Numbered from the stretch's first letter, positions 1 through 8,605 are shown. The stretch is DNA of 64,000 nucleotides from Marinobacter sp. C7 (GCF_022343555.1 NZ_JAKQZH010000002.1:496001-560000), one strand, 5' to 3'. The notes: generated from the letters alone by a model not told the origin. Made by a program: numbers and translations.

Positions 1-357
1 CCCCGCCCGACCGGGGAGCAGCTCTCCGGCGCCATCGTGCAGGCAAACCTGGAAGACCCGCTCTGGCTGGTCAGTGAATCCGGCGCCGAGAACCTGCTGA
101 AACTGCGCTCGGTCGCTGCCAGCGCGGCAGAGGCCGGGAAGGACTACGAGCTGTGGGTGGTGCCGGAGAACGGTCAGCCGCTCTCCCTGGGCGTCATTCC
201 CGCTGGCGGCGTTCACCAGGTCCGGCTGAGTGACGAGGCCCGCGAGGCGCTGTCCCGGAGCCGGACCCTGGCCATCAGTCTGGAGCCCCGGGGTGGTTCG
301 CCGACCGGTGCGCCCACCGGACCGATCCTGCACGTGACCAAGCTTTACTCACTGTAG
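1..357 (+). CDS. Anti-sigma factor, RskA-type C-terminal domain (5' truncated)
   Basis: The reading frame is open from the first base, so the start lies outside the window. The visible 118 residues match the C-terminal extracytoplasmic domain of RskA/anti-sigma-K family proteins: a beta-rich segment containing YELWVVPENGQPLSLGVI, then SLEPRGGSPTGAPTGPIL near the end. Family members hold an ECF sigma factor at the membrane through an N-terminal domain and a single transmembrane helix, both missing here. The partner sigma gene would be expected just upstream. Family assignment is fairly secure from the GxPTGP-type ending; the target sigma factor is unknown. Confidence 0.7.
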   Translation, partial: PRPTGEQLSGAIVQANLEDPLWLVSESGAENLLKLRSVAASAAEAGKDYELWVVPENGQPLSLGVIPAGGVHQVRLSDEAREALSRSRTLAISLEPRGGSPTGAPTGPILHVTKLYSL

Positions 358-375
358 GCTCGCACCGGCAATTCG

Positions 376-418
376 GACCGTGGTTATAAGGGCATTTACC
401 CATGCCCTCGCCACGGTT
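376..418 (+). terminator. Nested hairpin after the anti-sigma gene
   Basis: The outer arms ACCGTGGT (377-384) and GCCACGGT (410-417) enclose inner arms AGGGCAT (389-395) and ATGCCCT (402-408). No clear T-run follows, so this is either a weak terminator or an RNA structure at the 3' end of the anti-sigma transcript. Confidence 0.35.
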
Positions 419-457
419 CGTAATTCATTCCCATTCGGGTTTGGTCACTGATTGCGC

Positions 458-463
458 TATAAT
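458..463 (+). promoter_or_regulatory. Candidate -10 element of metNIQ
   Basis: A perfect TATAAT lies 37 bases before the metN start. No good -35 hexamer sits at 16-18 bp, so the promoter may need an activator. No methionine riboswitch-like structure fits into the short leader. Confidence 0.35.
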
Positions 464-500
464 CGGCGGCTTTTAACGCTGCACCCACAAGGCGCTGACT

Positions 501-1508
501 GTGATTGTATTTGACCAGGTACAGAAGTCGTATCAGGTAGGTGGCCGGGCGATCCCCGCGCTGCACCCGACCGATATGACCATCGAAACCGGCGAGGTAT
601 TCGGCATCGTCGGTCACTCCGGGGCGGGCAAGTCCACCCTGGTGCGTCTGATCAACCTGCTGGAGCCACCCTCCGGCGGCCGCATCCTGATCGACGACGA
701 AGACATCACCGGCTATAACCCGTCCGAGCTCCGGGCCTTCCGCCGCAAGGTGGGCATGATCTTCCAGCACTTTAACCTGCTGTCCTCCAAGACCGTGGCG
801 GACAACATCGCCTTCCCGATGAAGCTGGCCGGCATCTATTCGAAAACCGAGATCCGGGAGCGGGTCGAGGAACTGCTGGCGCGGGTCAGCCTCACCGATC
901 ACGCCAACAAGTACCCGTCCCAGCTCTCCGGTGGGCAGAAGCAGCGAGTGGGCATTGCCCGTGCCCTCGCCTGCCGCCCGACCATCCTGCTGTGTGACGA
1001 AGCCACCAGCGCCCTGGACCCGCAGACCACCCAGTCGGTCCTGAAACTGCTGGCGGACATCAACCGCGAGCTGGGCCTGACCATCGTACTGATCACCCAC
1101 GAGATGGACGTGGTGCGCCGCGTTTGCGACCGCGTGGCGGTGATGGACGCCGGCCGTGTGGTGGAAATGGGGCCGGTCAGCGAGGTGTTCCTGCACCCGC
1201 AGCATCCCACTACCCGGGATTTTGTATTCGAGAGCGAGAGCATCGACCACGAGGAACTGCAGGAAGACCTGCAGAAAGCCAATGGCCGCATCCTGCGCCT
1301 GACCTTCAAGGGCGAGTCCACCTACCAGCCGCTGCTGGGCAGCGTGGCCCGCAAGTCCGGGGTGGATTTCAGCATCCTGTCCGGGCGCATCGACCACATC
1401 AAGGATACCCCCTACGGCCAGCTGACCCTGTCCCTGGTCGGCGGTGACCTGAACGTGGCCATGCAGGAATTCGAAGCCGCTGACGTCCATGTGGAGGTGC
1501 TGCGCTGA
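501..1508 (+). CDS. metN: Methionine ABC transporter ATP-binding protein MetN
   Basis: This is the ATPase of a D/L-methionine importer. The 335-residue length is normal for MetN. Visible motifs are Walker [10 protein letters not shown] (residues about 38-46), the ABC signature [15 protein letters not shown], and Walker [14 protein letters not shown]. The last 75 residues form the C-terminal NIL domain that senses intracellular methionine and blocks transport in MetNI structures. The start is GTG at 501. The stop overlaps the metI ATG by one base, indicating translational coupling. Gene order metN-metI-metQ is canonical. Confidence 0.95.
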   Translation: MIVFDQVQKSYQVGGRAIPALHPTDMTIETGEVFGIVGHSGAGKSTLVRLINLLEPPSGGRILIDDEDITGYNPSELRAFRRKVGMIFQHFNLLSSKTVADNIAFPMKLAGIYSKTEIRERVEELLARVSLTDHANKYPSQLSGGQKQRVGIARALACRPTILLCDEATSALDPQTTQSVLKLLADINRELGLTIVLITHEMDVVRRVCDRVAVMDAGRVVEMGPVSEVFLHPQHPTTRDFVFESESIDHEELQEDLQKANGRILRLTFKGESTYQPLLGSVARKSGVDFSILSGRIDHIKDTPYGQLTLSLVGGDLNVAMQEFEAADVHVEVLR

Positions 1509-2173
1509 TGGAAGCCTTACTGAGTAACGTCGACTGGAGCGAAATCGGCTGGGCCAGCTGGGATACCCTGGTCATGGTGGGCATGTCCCTGCTGTTCAGC
1601 GTGCTGATCGGCCTGCCCATCGGGGTGCTGTTGTTCCTGACCGGCAAGCGCCAGCTGCTGGAGCAGCCGGTGGCTTATGCCGTGCTGTCTTTTGTCGTGA
1701 ACGTGCTGCGATCGGTGCCGTTCATCATCCTTCTGATCGTGATGATTCCGTTCACCGTCATGCTTATCGGCACCTCGCTGGGGGTCGCCGGTGCCATCCC
1801 GCCGCTGGTGGCCGGTGGCGCGCCCTTCTTCGCCCGCCTGGTGGAAACCTCGCTGCGGGAAGTGGACCGGGGCATCATCGAAGCCACCCAGGCCATGGGC
1901 GCCAACGTGCGCCAGATCATCTTCGGGGCTTTGCTGCCCGAGGCGCTGCCGGGCATCATTGCCGGTATTACGGTGACCGCCATTACCCTGGTGTCGTATG
2001 CCGCGATGTCCGGCGTCATCGGTGGCGGCGGCCTGGGTGATTTGGCCATCCGCTTCGGTTATCAGCGATTCCAGACCGACGTGATGGTGATTACTGTGGC
2101 CCTGTTGGTGATTTTCGTTCAGGTGCTGCAGATGGTCGGTGACCGTCTGGTTCTGTATTTCAGTCGTAAGTAG
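1508..2173 (+). CDS. metI: Methionine ABC transporter permease MetI
   Basis: This 221-residue inner-membrane permease belongs to the binding-protein-dependent transport family and has about five hydrophobic helices. The EAA loop that docks to MetN is visible as EATQAMGANVRQIIFGALLPE with the conserved glycine. It overlaps metN by one base and precedes metQ. A 180-bp gap with a long inverted repeat separates it from metQ. Confidence 0.95.
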   Translation: MEALLSNVDWSEIGWASWDTLVMVGMSLLFSVLIGLPIGVLLFLTGKRQLLEQPVAYAVLSFVVNVLRSVPFIILLIVMIPFTVMLIGTSLGVAGAIPPLVAGGAPFFARLVETSLREVDRGIIEATQAMGANVRQIIFGALLPEALPGIIAGITVTAITLVSYAAMSGVIGGGGLGDLAIRFGYQRFQTDVMVITVALLVIFVQVLQMVGDRLVLYFSRK

Positions 2174-2191
2174 CCGTCAGAGTTTGGGGGA

Positions 2192-2304
2192 GGCCGCCGA
2201 CGGGCGCTGCCTCCCGAAAAACGCCCGTGAATACATCCCTGTAGGGCTCGGTCGCGCCGTCCCTGGCGCTCCACGTTTTCGGGAGGCAGCGCCCGTCGGC
2301 GGCC
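2192..2304. repeat. Long inverted repeat with a conserved loop (copy A)
   Basis: Two perfectly complementary 29-bp arms (2192-2220 and 2276-2304) flank a 55-bp centre. The centre contains GTGAATACATCCCTGTA and GTCCCTGGCGCTCC. A second element at 55521-55617 has the same kind of centre (GTGAATACGTCCCTGTA, ATCCCTGGCTCC) but an unrelated arm sequence. In RNA this would form a long stem between metI and metQ, which could attenuate or process the operon transcript and raise metQ relative to metNI. I cannot name the family. Confidence 0.85.
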
Positions 2305-2353
2305 CGAGCCAGCAGGACTATCTAACTTCGATGTCTCTCAAACAGGAGAACAC

Positions 2354-3139
2354 ATGATGAACTTCAAGAAGACCCTGGCCGTGTTTGCCGCAGCCGCCAC
2401 TTTTTCCGTTGCCGCGTCCGCCGAGGAGCTGTCCGTAGCCGCAACTCCGGTTCCCCACGCGGAAATCCTGGAGTTCGTGAAGCCGACCCTGGCTGAGCAG
2501 GGCGTAGAGTTGGACGTGAAAGTCTTCACCGACTACATCCAGCCCAACATCCAGGTGGACCAGAAGCGGATGGACGCCAACTTCTTCCAGCACCAGCCGT
2601 ACCTGGACGAGTTCAACGAAGGCCGTGGCACCAACCTGGTCACCGTGACCGGCGTTCACGTTGAGCCGTTCGGCGCCTACTCCAGCAAGATCGATTCCCT
2701 GGACGCACTGGAAGACGGTGCCGTCGTCGCGATCCCGAACGATCCGACCAACGGTGGCCGTGCCCTGCTCCTGCTGCAGAAAGCTGGACTGATCAAACTG
2801 AAGGACGCCAGCAAGATCACCGCGACCCCGCGTGACATCGCCGAGAACCCGAAAAACCTGGACTTCAAGGAACTGGAAGCCGCAACCCTGCCGCGCATCC
2901 TGAACCAGGTCGACCTGGCTTTGATCAACACCAACTACGCGCTGGAAGCGGGCCTGAACCCGTCTGAAGATGCGCTGGTGATCGAAGGCTCCGAATCTCC
3001 GTACGTGAACATCCTCGTTGCCCGCCCGGACAACAAAGACAGCGAAGCCATGCAGAAACTGGCCGCCGCGCTGAAGTCCGAAGCCGTGAAGGACTTCATC
3101 ATGGAGAAATACGAAGGTGCCGTCGTCCCGGCATTCTGA
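2354..3139 (+). CDS. metQ: Methionine-binding protein MetQ
   Basis: This is the NlpA/MetQ family substrate-binding component of the methionine importer, 261 residues. An N-terminal signal peptide ends near SVAASA-EE. It has no lipobox cysteine, so it appears to be a soluble periplasmic protein, unlike the lipoprotein MetQ of enterics. Family features include FTDYIQPN, FFQHQPYLDEF and IPNDPTNGGRALLLLQKAGLI. The ribosome site AGGAG lies 5-6 bases before ATG 2354; the adjacent ATG at 2357 is an equally possible start. Confidence 0.93.
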   Translation: MMNFKKTLAVFAAAATFSVAASAEELSVAATPVPHAEILEFVKPTLAEQGVELDVKVFTDYIQPNIQVDQKRMDANFFQHQPYLDEFNEGRGTNLVTVTGVHVEPFGAYSSKIDSLDALEDGAVVAIPNDPTNGGRALLLLQKAGLIKLKDASKITATPRDIAENPKNLDFKELEAATLPRILNQVDLALINTNYALEAGLNPSEDALVIEGSESPYVNILVARPDNKDSEAMQKLAAALKSEAVKDFIMEKYEGAVVPAF

Positions 3140-3170
3140 TCAGCGGCCATCAAAAAGGGGCTATAACTCC

Positions 3171-3200
3171 GGGGTCAGAAGAAAGCTTTCTTCTGACCCC
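3171..3200. repeat. 30-bp perfect palindrome, GGGGTCAG family (single copy)
   Basis: This is a perfect 15+15 dyad with half-site GGGGTCAGAAGAAAG. It lies between the convergent metQ and acyl-CoA-binding protein genes and is followed by AACTTCA, resembling the CTTnA flank of the other copies in the window. It could act as a bidirectional 3'-end hairpin. Confidence 0.9.
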
Positions 3201-3210
3201 AACTTCACCC

Positions 3211-3471
3211 TTACTTCAGTGCCTCAAGCTTATCCACATACTGCTGCATCGCATCGTCCTTCGACATCCCCTTCAGCTTCTCCCACGCGTCATACTTGGC
3301 ACGCCCGACAAAATCCATCATACCCGGCCGCTTGCCCGAGACATCGCCCTCGGTGGCCTGCTTGTACAGGGCATAGAACTCCAGCTTCATCTCATTGGAC
3401 GGTTTGAAATCGCCTTCAGCGGACTGGATGTAGTTCACCGCTTCGTCGAACTTGGCTTTCAGGTCACTCAT
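3211..3471 (-). CDS. Acyl-CoA-binding protein (ACBP)
   Basis: This 86-residue protein matches the ACBP family over its full length. Signature residues are visible in LEFYALYKQATEGDV and the KYDAWEKLKGMSKDDAMQQYV segment, which form the acyl-CoA binding helices. ACBPs buffer cytosolic long-chain acyl-CoA. They are uncommon in bacteria but recur in lipid-storing marine Gammaproteobacteria, which fits the beta-oxidation genes later in the window. AAGGAG lies about 8 bases before the start. Confidence 0.95.
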   Translation of the reverse strand: MSDLKAKFDEAVNYIQSAEGDFKPSNEMKLEFYALYKQATEGDVSGKRPGMMDFVGRAKYDAWEKLKGMSKDDAMQQYVDKLEALK

Positions 3472-4013
3472 GAATGTCTCCTTGGGGTTGATCGTTCTGT
3501 CCTGAGGTGGATGGTGGGAGTATAGCAGCGGGCGAGTGGGCGCAATTGGCTTGATCGTCCTATAGAGTCGAGCATGGAGTCAGTTGTATGGGGCGTTCAT
3601 GATTGTAGCGATGTGTACTTTCTGCTAACAACCTGTCCGAGAGCCATAAAAGTTGGCCGTTTTGATCATTTCTGGGTGACGTAGGTCGGGAGCGATGGTC
3701 TCAAAAAAGCAAGGCCATTTCGTTGCGCATAATCTGAGGTTATGGTGACGAAGGCGAGGCGAGAAAGGAAGCCAGGCCTCTCCCCGGCGCGTCACACCAC
3801 TCGGCAGGTGTCGCGTTTGCCTGGCATCCGTGCCGGCGCTGAGCCTCGACCGTCCTGATCAAACGGCTCGTCGACAGTATCTATGCTGTTGGTGCCTAGG
3901 ATAAGTCGATATTACTGCAAAACCGTTAAGACATTTCCTACAGCGAGACACGCGCAGCCACACGCTTTACTATGCCCATGAATTCAAACGGTTACGGATG
4001 AAAGGAGCAGTCG
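3472..4013. other. 542-bp gap without a convincing gene
   Basis: I see no supported coding region, tRNA or intrinsic terminator. Short frames are present but none has family resemblance. The stretch separates the core metNIQ/ACBP region from the accessory nuclease gene, and base composition becomes more mixed around 3590-3720, as expected for a recombination remnant. Confidence 0.4.
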
Positions 4014-4742
4014 GTGAGGTATTTCCAGTGTTTGGTACTGGCTTTGTGGTGGGTCATCGGGGTCACACCTGCGGTGGCAGAGACGGTCAAGAAAACGTCG
4101 TCGGGCATTTGTCACCCGCCAGAAAGCAGCTGGTATGAGCGTACGGAGAACTACACCGCCTACGACTCTGTTGAAGCGTGCCTCGAGGCGGACGGTCGAC
4201 TGCCCAACGGAATTACATTGGCATCGCTCAGCGACCGCCAGACGCGCTCTGGTGGCCGCAAGGAATACACCCGGTCTGCGTTCGGTCACGGCTGGGACGA
4301 CGCCGATGGGGATTGCCAGGACAGCCGGGCCGAAGCCCTAGTTGCAACCTCCACGACCACCGTCCGGTTTGCTGATGACGATGACCGATGCCGGGTAACC
4401 ACAGGGCGTTGGATCAGCCCGTTCACCGGCGAGGTTATCCAGAATGCCGGGGATATCGACATCGACCACGTGGTACCGCTGGCCTGGTCTTGGGCGCATG
4501 GGGCCGACGATTGGAGTGACGAAAAACGAGAGCGCTTTGCTAATGACCCCGTGAACCTGTGGCCAGTCGAGGCGGGCCTGAACCGCAGTAAGGGCGCCAA
4601 AGGACCGGATCAGTGGCTGCCGCCGTCGGGTCAGTGTCAGTATGTCGCCCGGTTCTCTCGGATCATCAAACAGTATGGGCTGCAACCCACACAGACTGAA
4701 GCGGCGTGGCTCCGTGACTTTTTGAATACGTGTCGCTCATAA
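4014..4742 (+). CDS. Secreted HNH endonuclease (GmrSD C-terminal/DUF1524-like)
   Basis: This 242-residue protein has an N-terminal signal peptide (hydrophobic LVLALWWVIGV, cleavage near AVA-ET). Its C-terminal half matches HNH nucleases of the DUF1524/GmrSD-C type: DIDIDHVVPLAWSW carries the DHVVPL metal/catalytic motif, then NLWPVEAGLNRSKGAKGPDQWLP with the conserved N...N.SKG residues. Several cysteines suggest disulfides in the periplasm or outside. Start is GTG at 4014 behind AAAGGAG. No immunity or restriction partner is adjacent, so a nutritional or scavenging DNase is more likely than a defence system. Substrate is inferred. Confidence 0.8.
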   Translation: MRYFQCLVLALWWVIGVTPAVAETVKKTSSGICHPPESSWYERTENYTAYDSVEACLEADGRLPNGITLASLSDRQTRSGGRKEYTRSAFGHGWDDADGDCQDSRAEALVATSTTTVRFADDDDRCRVTTGRWISPFTGEVIQNAGDIDIDHVVPLAWSWAHGADDWSDEKRERFANDPVNLWPVEAGLNRSKGAKGPDQWLPPSGQCQYVARFSRIIKQYGLQPTQTEAAWLRDFLNTCRS

Positions 4743-4839
4743 CCAGGGTCACTGAATGTTCGGAGTAGAGCAAACCAATTAGTCCTGTATACCATTTACC
4801 CTCGGTCGCTTTTCTGGAGACATATTCGAGGTTCGAAAA

Positions 4840-5040
4840 ATGACAATTTTTGTGCTGGCGTCCTTCCTGGCTTCACTGGGACCTTTGGCGCATGCAGCTG
4901 ATTCGAAGTCCCGTTTGGTTGTGCTGTTCATGGCTAAGGAAATTGGCCAGCACGCCAAGGCGCTTGGGCTGGGAAAAGATGAGGCAAAAACTGCTGTTGA
5001 CCTGGGCTTCTTTCAACGCGTAATTGCCGGTCGCCTCTAA
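4840..5040 (+). CDS. Small putative secreted protein
   Basis: This 66-residue frame begins with a plausible signal peptide (FVLASFLASLGPLAHA-AD) followed by about 48 mostly helical, lysine-containing residues. No family is recognised and the ribosome site is weak. It stands alone between the nuclease gene and the convergent MFS gene. It may be a real small exported protein or a chance frame. Confidence 0.35.
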   Translation: MTIFVLASFLASLGPLAHAADSKSRLVVLFMAKEIGQHAKALGLGKDEAKTAVDLGFFQRVIAGRL

Positions 5041-5074
5041 ACAAAAGCGGACATTCGCAGCATCCCATGCAATC

Positions 5075-6385
5075 TCAATCCGGCCATTTAGGATGCAGGC
5101 TATCAATGACATAGTTGTGACGGTGAACTCCCGAGTTAGAGGCGTTTGCAACATGAGGATGGTCGCCTGGCAGATCCACGTGGTTATGCCAGCGTTCTGA
5201 CGGATCAACGGAGGGCCACAGCTTCAACGCAAGAATCAGCCCTCCGAGAGCAAGCCCTAGAAGTACCAACAGAGTAACGGTCATACCCGCAGTAGACCCC
5301 AGCCACCCAGCTAATGGATACGCGACCAACCATCCGGCATGCGACAAAGAGAACTGGGCGGCAAACAGAGCTGGCCTGTCTTCAGCATGCGACGACCTCG
5401 TAAGGACTCTGCCAATGGGGGTTTGAGCCGTCGAGAAACCTACGCCGAGCCAACCCCACACGGGTAATAGCCACGCCAGTGAATCCAACGCCAGTGCGAG
5501 AATCAACCCGGAAATTAGAATCCACCCGCCTGTCAGCATGACTTGCCGGTCCTGCCAGCGCTTCAAGAGAGCTGGTAACGCCAATGCAGCCAACATGGAT
5601 CCGCCCCCAAAGGCCGCAAAAGCCATGGCTGTGTGCTGCTCAGTGAGGCCGAAGCGTCCCTGGACCAACACAACCGTATTTACGATTACCATGGCTCCTG
5701 CAAGGCTGACAACGAGGTTCAGGGCCATTACGCCCCGTAGGCGAGGTGTTGCCATGAAAATTTTGAATCCGGCCTTTGCTCGATCATAAACGCCGCGACG
5801 TTTCTCTGATTTGGTCCTAGATGGCAAAGCAACGGACACTACAAGCAAGGCTGATGCGATAAACCCGATCACCGTGCCCGAAAACAACGCCTGCCAGCTG
5901 GTAGCAAGCAGAATCAACGCCGCGAGTGCCGGGCTTATAAGGTTTTCCAGATCGTATGCCAGCCGGGAGAGCGACAGCGCCTTGGTGTAGTCATCCTCAT
6001 CTGGGAGAGTCTCCGGAATCGTAGACTGAAAGGTTGGTGTAAAGGCCGCCGAAGCCGACTGAAGGACAGCAATTAACACGTACACTTCCCACACTTCGGT
6101 AACGAAAGGCAAAGCCAGCGCCGTCGCCGCTCGAACCACATCCAGGGAGACCAGCAGAGCACGACGAGGTATGTTCTCTGCCAGGGCCGACGCCAGCGGG
6201 GCTATCAAGACATAAGCGACCATTTTTATCGCCATGGCGGTGCCGAGCACCTGTCCCGCCTGATCTCCGGCCAGGTCAAACGCCAGCAGGCTTAATGCCA
6301 CCGTCGCCAGCCCGGTACCCAGCAATGCAACCACCTGGGCCAGGAACAAATGGCGATAGGTTCGGTGTTTCAGAATCTCAAGCAT
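5075..6385 (-). CDS. MFS transporter with a His-rich C-terminal tail
   Basis: The 436-residue protein has about twelve hydrophobic segments and resembles the MFS_3/enterobactin-exporter-like efflux group (N-terminus HRTYRHLFLAQVVALLGTGL). After the last helix, the roughly 45-residue tail contains many histidines (RWHNHVDLPGDHPHV, HRHNYVIDSLH), which is unusual for this family and suggests metal binding on the cytoplasmic side. It is divergent from a His-rich protein gene and a HupE/UreJ gene, so I infer metal export or metal-linked transport. The ion is not predictable; NreB-type nickel exporters have comparable His tails. Confidence 0.8.
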   Translation of the reverse strand: MLEILKHRTYRHLFLAQVVALLGTGLATVALSLLAFDLAGDQAGQVLGTAMAIKMVAYVLIAPLASALAENIPRRALLVSLDVVRAATALALPFVTEVWEVYVLIAVLQSASAAFTPTFQSTIPETLPDEDDYTKALSLSRLAYDLENLISPALAALILLATSWQALFSGTVIGFIASALLVVSVALPSRTKSEKRRGVYDRAKAGFKIFMATPRLRGVMALNLVVSLAGAMVIVNTVVLVQGRFGLTEQHTAMAFAAFGGGSMLAALALPALLKRWQDRQVMLTGGWILISGLILALALDSLAWLLPVWGWLGVGFSTAQTPIGRVLTRSSHAEDRPALFAAQFSLSHAGWLVAYPLAGWLGSTAGMTVTLLVLLGLALGGLILALKLWPSVDPSERWHNHVDLPGDHPHVANASNSGVHRHNYVIDSLHPKWPD

Positions 6386-6518
6386 GGGGGCATCAGTGAA
6401 ACGGTCTAAAATTGAACGGTTGTGGTAGCTTTACCATGTTTAATTTCTATCCCTCTTGGGGGAGCTGGTATCCTTTGTGTCCAATGATATCCAACCACAG
6501 ACTCGACGTATCCGATAG

Positions 6519-6902
6519 ATGATTTCCGCCATTCACCGGAGAAAACTGCTTCCGACGCTCGTTATGTTGTTCGCATTGGCGGGCCTGTCACTGTCGGTGA
6601 TTGGCGAGTCGTTCTCTCACGGTGTGGTTGAGATAGCGGGCGACTGGGAGTTTCAGTCGGACGGCCACCATGGCAGTCACGGTGGACACGGACACACTCA
6701 CGATTTCGACGAAGAACCAGAGTCACCTTCACTGCACCACGATGCTGGGAACCATACACACGAGACCGTTGACCAGCTGAAGGTTCCATTCGTTTCCCAA
6801 AGCCCGACCATTTTCCGGCAGGCCATTCCATTTGCCGGAGGTTCTCCCCGCAGTTTGCGCTATCGGCTCGAACGCCCTCCAAAAGCCTCCCTTCCTACTT
6901 GA
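6519..6902 (+). CDS. Histidine-rich exported protein, putative metal-binding
   Basis: This 127-residue protein has one N-terminal hydrophobic segment (LPTLVMLFALAGLSLSVIG) and a central His/Asp/Glu cluster (GHHGSHGGHGHTHDFDEE, then LHHDAGNHTHE). I recognise no enzyme family. The composition and position, divergent from a His-tailed MFS pump and 48 bases before a HupE/UreJ gene, suggest a periplasmic metal buffer or sensor, similar in style to CopL- or ZrgA-like proteins. Function is inferred only. Confidence 0.6.
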   Translation: MISAIHRRKLLPTLVMLFALAGLSLSVIGESFSHGVVEIAGDWEFQSDGHHGSHGGHGHTHDFDEEPESPSLHHDAGNHTHETVDQLKVPFVSQSPTIFRQAIPFAGGSPRSLRYRLERPPKASLPT

Positions 6903-6950
6903 TTCTTGCCGCTGGAGCGGCCCAAGAAAACAAATGTGATTGGAGTCTAT

Positions 6951-7685
6951 ATGTTGTCAAGCTTGCTTGGCGGTTGCCGTGGCCTGTCCTCAACGGGCAC
7001 CGGCAGTCGTCTGTTTTGGATATTTCTGACCCTGGGCTTGCTGGGGATGAGTACCGATGTGCTCGCCCACGCAGTCGCCCAGGGCGACAAGGGGTACATC
7101 CAGGAAATTACCGGTGTAAACCTCATCGCCTTCACCTATCTCGGGGCCAAACACATGGTCACCGGCTATGACCACCTGCTGTTCCTGCTGGGTGTCATTT
7201 TCTTCCTCTACCAGATGAAGCACATCGCGATCTACGTGAACCTGTTTGCCCTCGGGCATTCCACAACGATGTTGCTCGGGGTGTACTTCAACGTGGGCAT
7301 CAATAGCTACATCATTGATGCGATTATCGGTCTGTCCATCGTGTACAAGGCACTGGACAACATCGGTGCCTATCAGCGCTGGTTTGGCTTCCAACCCAAT
7401 ACCAAGGCCGCCACGCTGATTTTCGGGTTCTTCCACGGTTTCGGTCTCTCCACGAAGATTATCGAGTACGACATCTCGCCGGATGGCCTGATTCCGAACC
7501 TCCTCGCCTTCAACGTGGGCGTGGAAATCGGACAGCTCATCGCCCTCGCCATGATCCTGATTGCGATCAGTTTCTGGCGGAAGACCGACGGCTTTTTCCG
7601 GCACGCCTACACCGCCAACGTGGCCATGATGAGTGCAGGTTTCCTGCTATTTGGCTATCAGCTCACCGGTTACTTTGTCGCTTAA
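6951..7685 (+). CDS. HupE/UreJ family membrane protein
   Basis: I place the start at ATG 6951, because GGAG lies about six bases upstream; an upstream TTG at 6906 is in frame but poorly supported. The protein has an N-terminal hydrophobic segment and about six further helices with family motifs: KHMVTGYDHLLFLLGV, NLFALGHSTTMLLG, FFHGFGLSTKI and FNVGVEIGQL, carrying conserved His and Asp. HupE/UreJ proteins are linked to nickel or cobalt uptake for hydrogenase and urease, but neither enzyme is nearby, so another metal is possible. It sits in a tight series with its neighbours. Confidence 0.85.
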   Translation: MLSSLLGGCRGLSSTGTGSRLFWIFLTLGLLGMSTDVLAHAVAQGDKGYIQEITGVNLIAFTYLGAKHMVTGYDHLLFLLGVIFFLYQMKHIAIYVNLFALGHSTTMLLGVYFNVGINSYIIDAIIGLSIVYKALDNIGAYQRWFGFQPNTKAATLIFGFFHGFGLSTKIIEYDISPDGLIPNLLAFNVGVEIGQLIALAMILIAISFWRKTDGFFRHAYTANVAMMSAGFLLFGYQLTGYFVA

Positions 7686-7700
7686 TTCTGGAGATTCCCT

Positions 7701-8396
7701 ATGTACAACACCGATATACCCAACCGTGAAGAACTGCCTAGCACTGCCAAGTTGATTCGATCAACCATTATTGCAGCCATTGTGGCACTGGTCCTGCTGG
7801 TTACCGTGGTCATGCCCGCCGAGTACGCTCTGGACCCGACTGGCGCGGGCCGACTGCTGGGATTGACCGAAATGGGCGAAATCAAGGAACAGCTCGCCGA
7901 AGAAGCTGCGGCTGACGAGGCTGCCCAGATGGTTGCGGTGAACTCCTCGGCTGATCAGACGGCTCCGGAAGTCTCGGAACCAGTCATGGCTGAAGCCGTT
8001 GAGGAACCAGCTCCCTCATCGAAAGCCGAGGTTGCGCCTGCGGAGCCAGAGCCCGCACATGAACCAGAAATTGCCGAACCAAAATGGCAGGATGAAGTGC
8101 GCGTTGTTCTCACACCGGGAGAGGGCACCGAATTCAAACTCACAATGGAGGAAGGCGCGGTAGCCCGGTTCTCCTGGGTATCTGAGGGTGGCCCGATCAA
8201 CTTTGATACCCACGGTGATGGAGGCGGCCAGTCCATTTCCTATGAGAAAGGCCGGGGCGTACCGAAAGATGAAGGCGAGCTGGAAGCAGCCTTTACCGGC
8301 AATCATGGCTGGTTCTTCAGAAACCGGAACGACAATGACATTACTCTGGTACTTCGCACCGGAGGAGACTACGGGCAGTTGAAGAAGATGTTGTGA
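7701..8396 (+). CDS. Membrane-anchored periplasmic protein ('transmembrane anchor' type)
   Basis: The 231-residue protein has a short cytoplasmic N-terminus, one transmembrane helix (TIIAAIVALVLLVTVVMPAEY), an Ala/Glu/Pro-rich linker and a C-terminal beta-rich domain of about 105 residues (WQDEVRVVLTPGEG...). The end, with GNHGWFFRNRNDNDITLVLR, resembles GOLD-like beta-sandwiches, but that fold call is mine. It follows HupE/UreJ by 15 bases and is surely cotranscribed. I recall similar proteins labelled transmembrane anchor protein in metal-resistance clusters; the biochemical role is unknown. Confidence 0.65.
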   Translation: MYNTDIPNREELPSTAKLIRSTIIAAIVALVLLVTVVMPAEYALDPTGAGRLLGLTEMGEIKEQLAEEAAADEAAQMVAVNSSADQTAPEVSEPVMAEAVEEPAPSSKAEVAPAEPEPAHEPEIAEPKWQDEVRVVLTPGEGTEFKLTMEEGAVARFSWVSEGGPINFDTHGDGGGQSISYEKGRGVPKDEGELEAAFTGNHGWFFRNRNDNDITLVLRTGGDYGQLKKML

Positions 8397-8416
8397 TTAG
8401 CCACTGAGTGTGGTGA

Positions 8417-8454
8417 CGACATCCGGGCCTGTGCTTAAAAAGGTCCGGATGTCG
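8417..8454 (+). terminator. Hairpin after the metal cluster
   Basis: Arms of 13 bp (CGACATCCGGGCC and GGTCCGGATGTCG, one G-T pair) surround a 12-base loop just after the anchor-protein gene. There is no T-tract downstream, so it is either a Rho-assisted end or a stabilising 3' hairpin. Confidence 0.5.
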
Positions 8455-8605
8455 CATACAGCCATGTCGAACCTGATCGAGCCACTCGGAGTAAACGCCA
8501 AACCAGTTTAAACTGCATTGAAGTCTAAAAAAGTGATCGCGACGAGCAGTCTCTCAATGTTCGCTTTGCGACCTCAGCGAACGATAAATTGCTGGCCCCA
8601 ATACT

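Noticed and set aside
3574..3684. Short frame MESVVWGVHDCS... loosely resembling a DUF123/GIY-YIG start
   Set aside because: Only 36 residues, weak resemblance and no ribosome site; not enough to call a gene.
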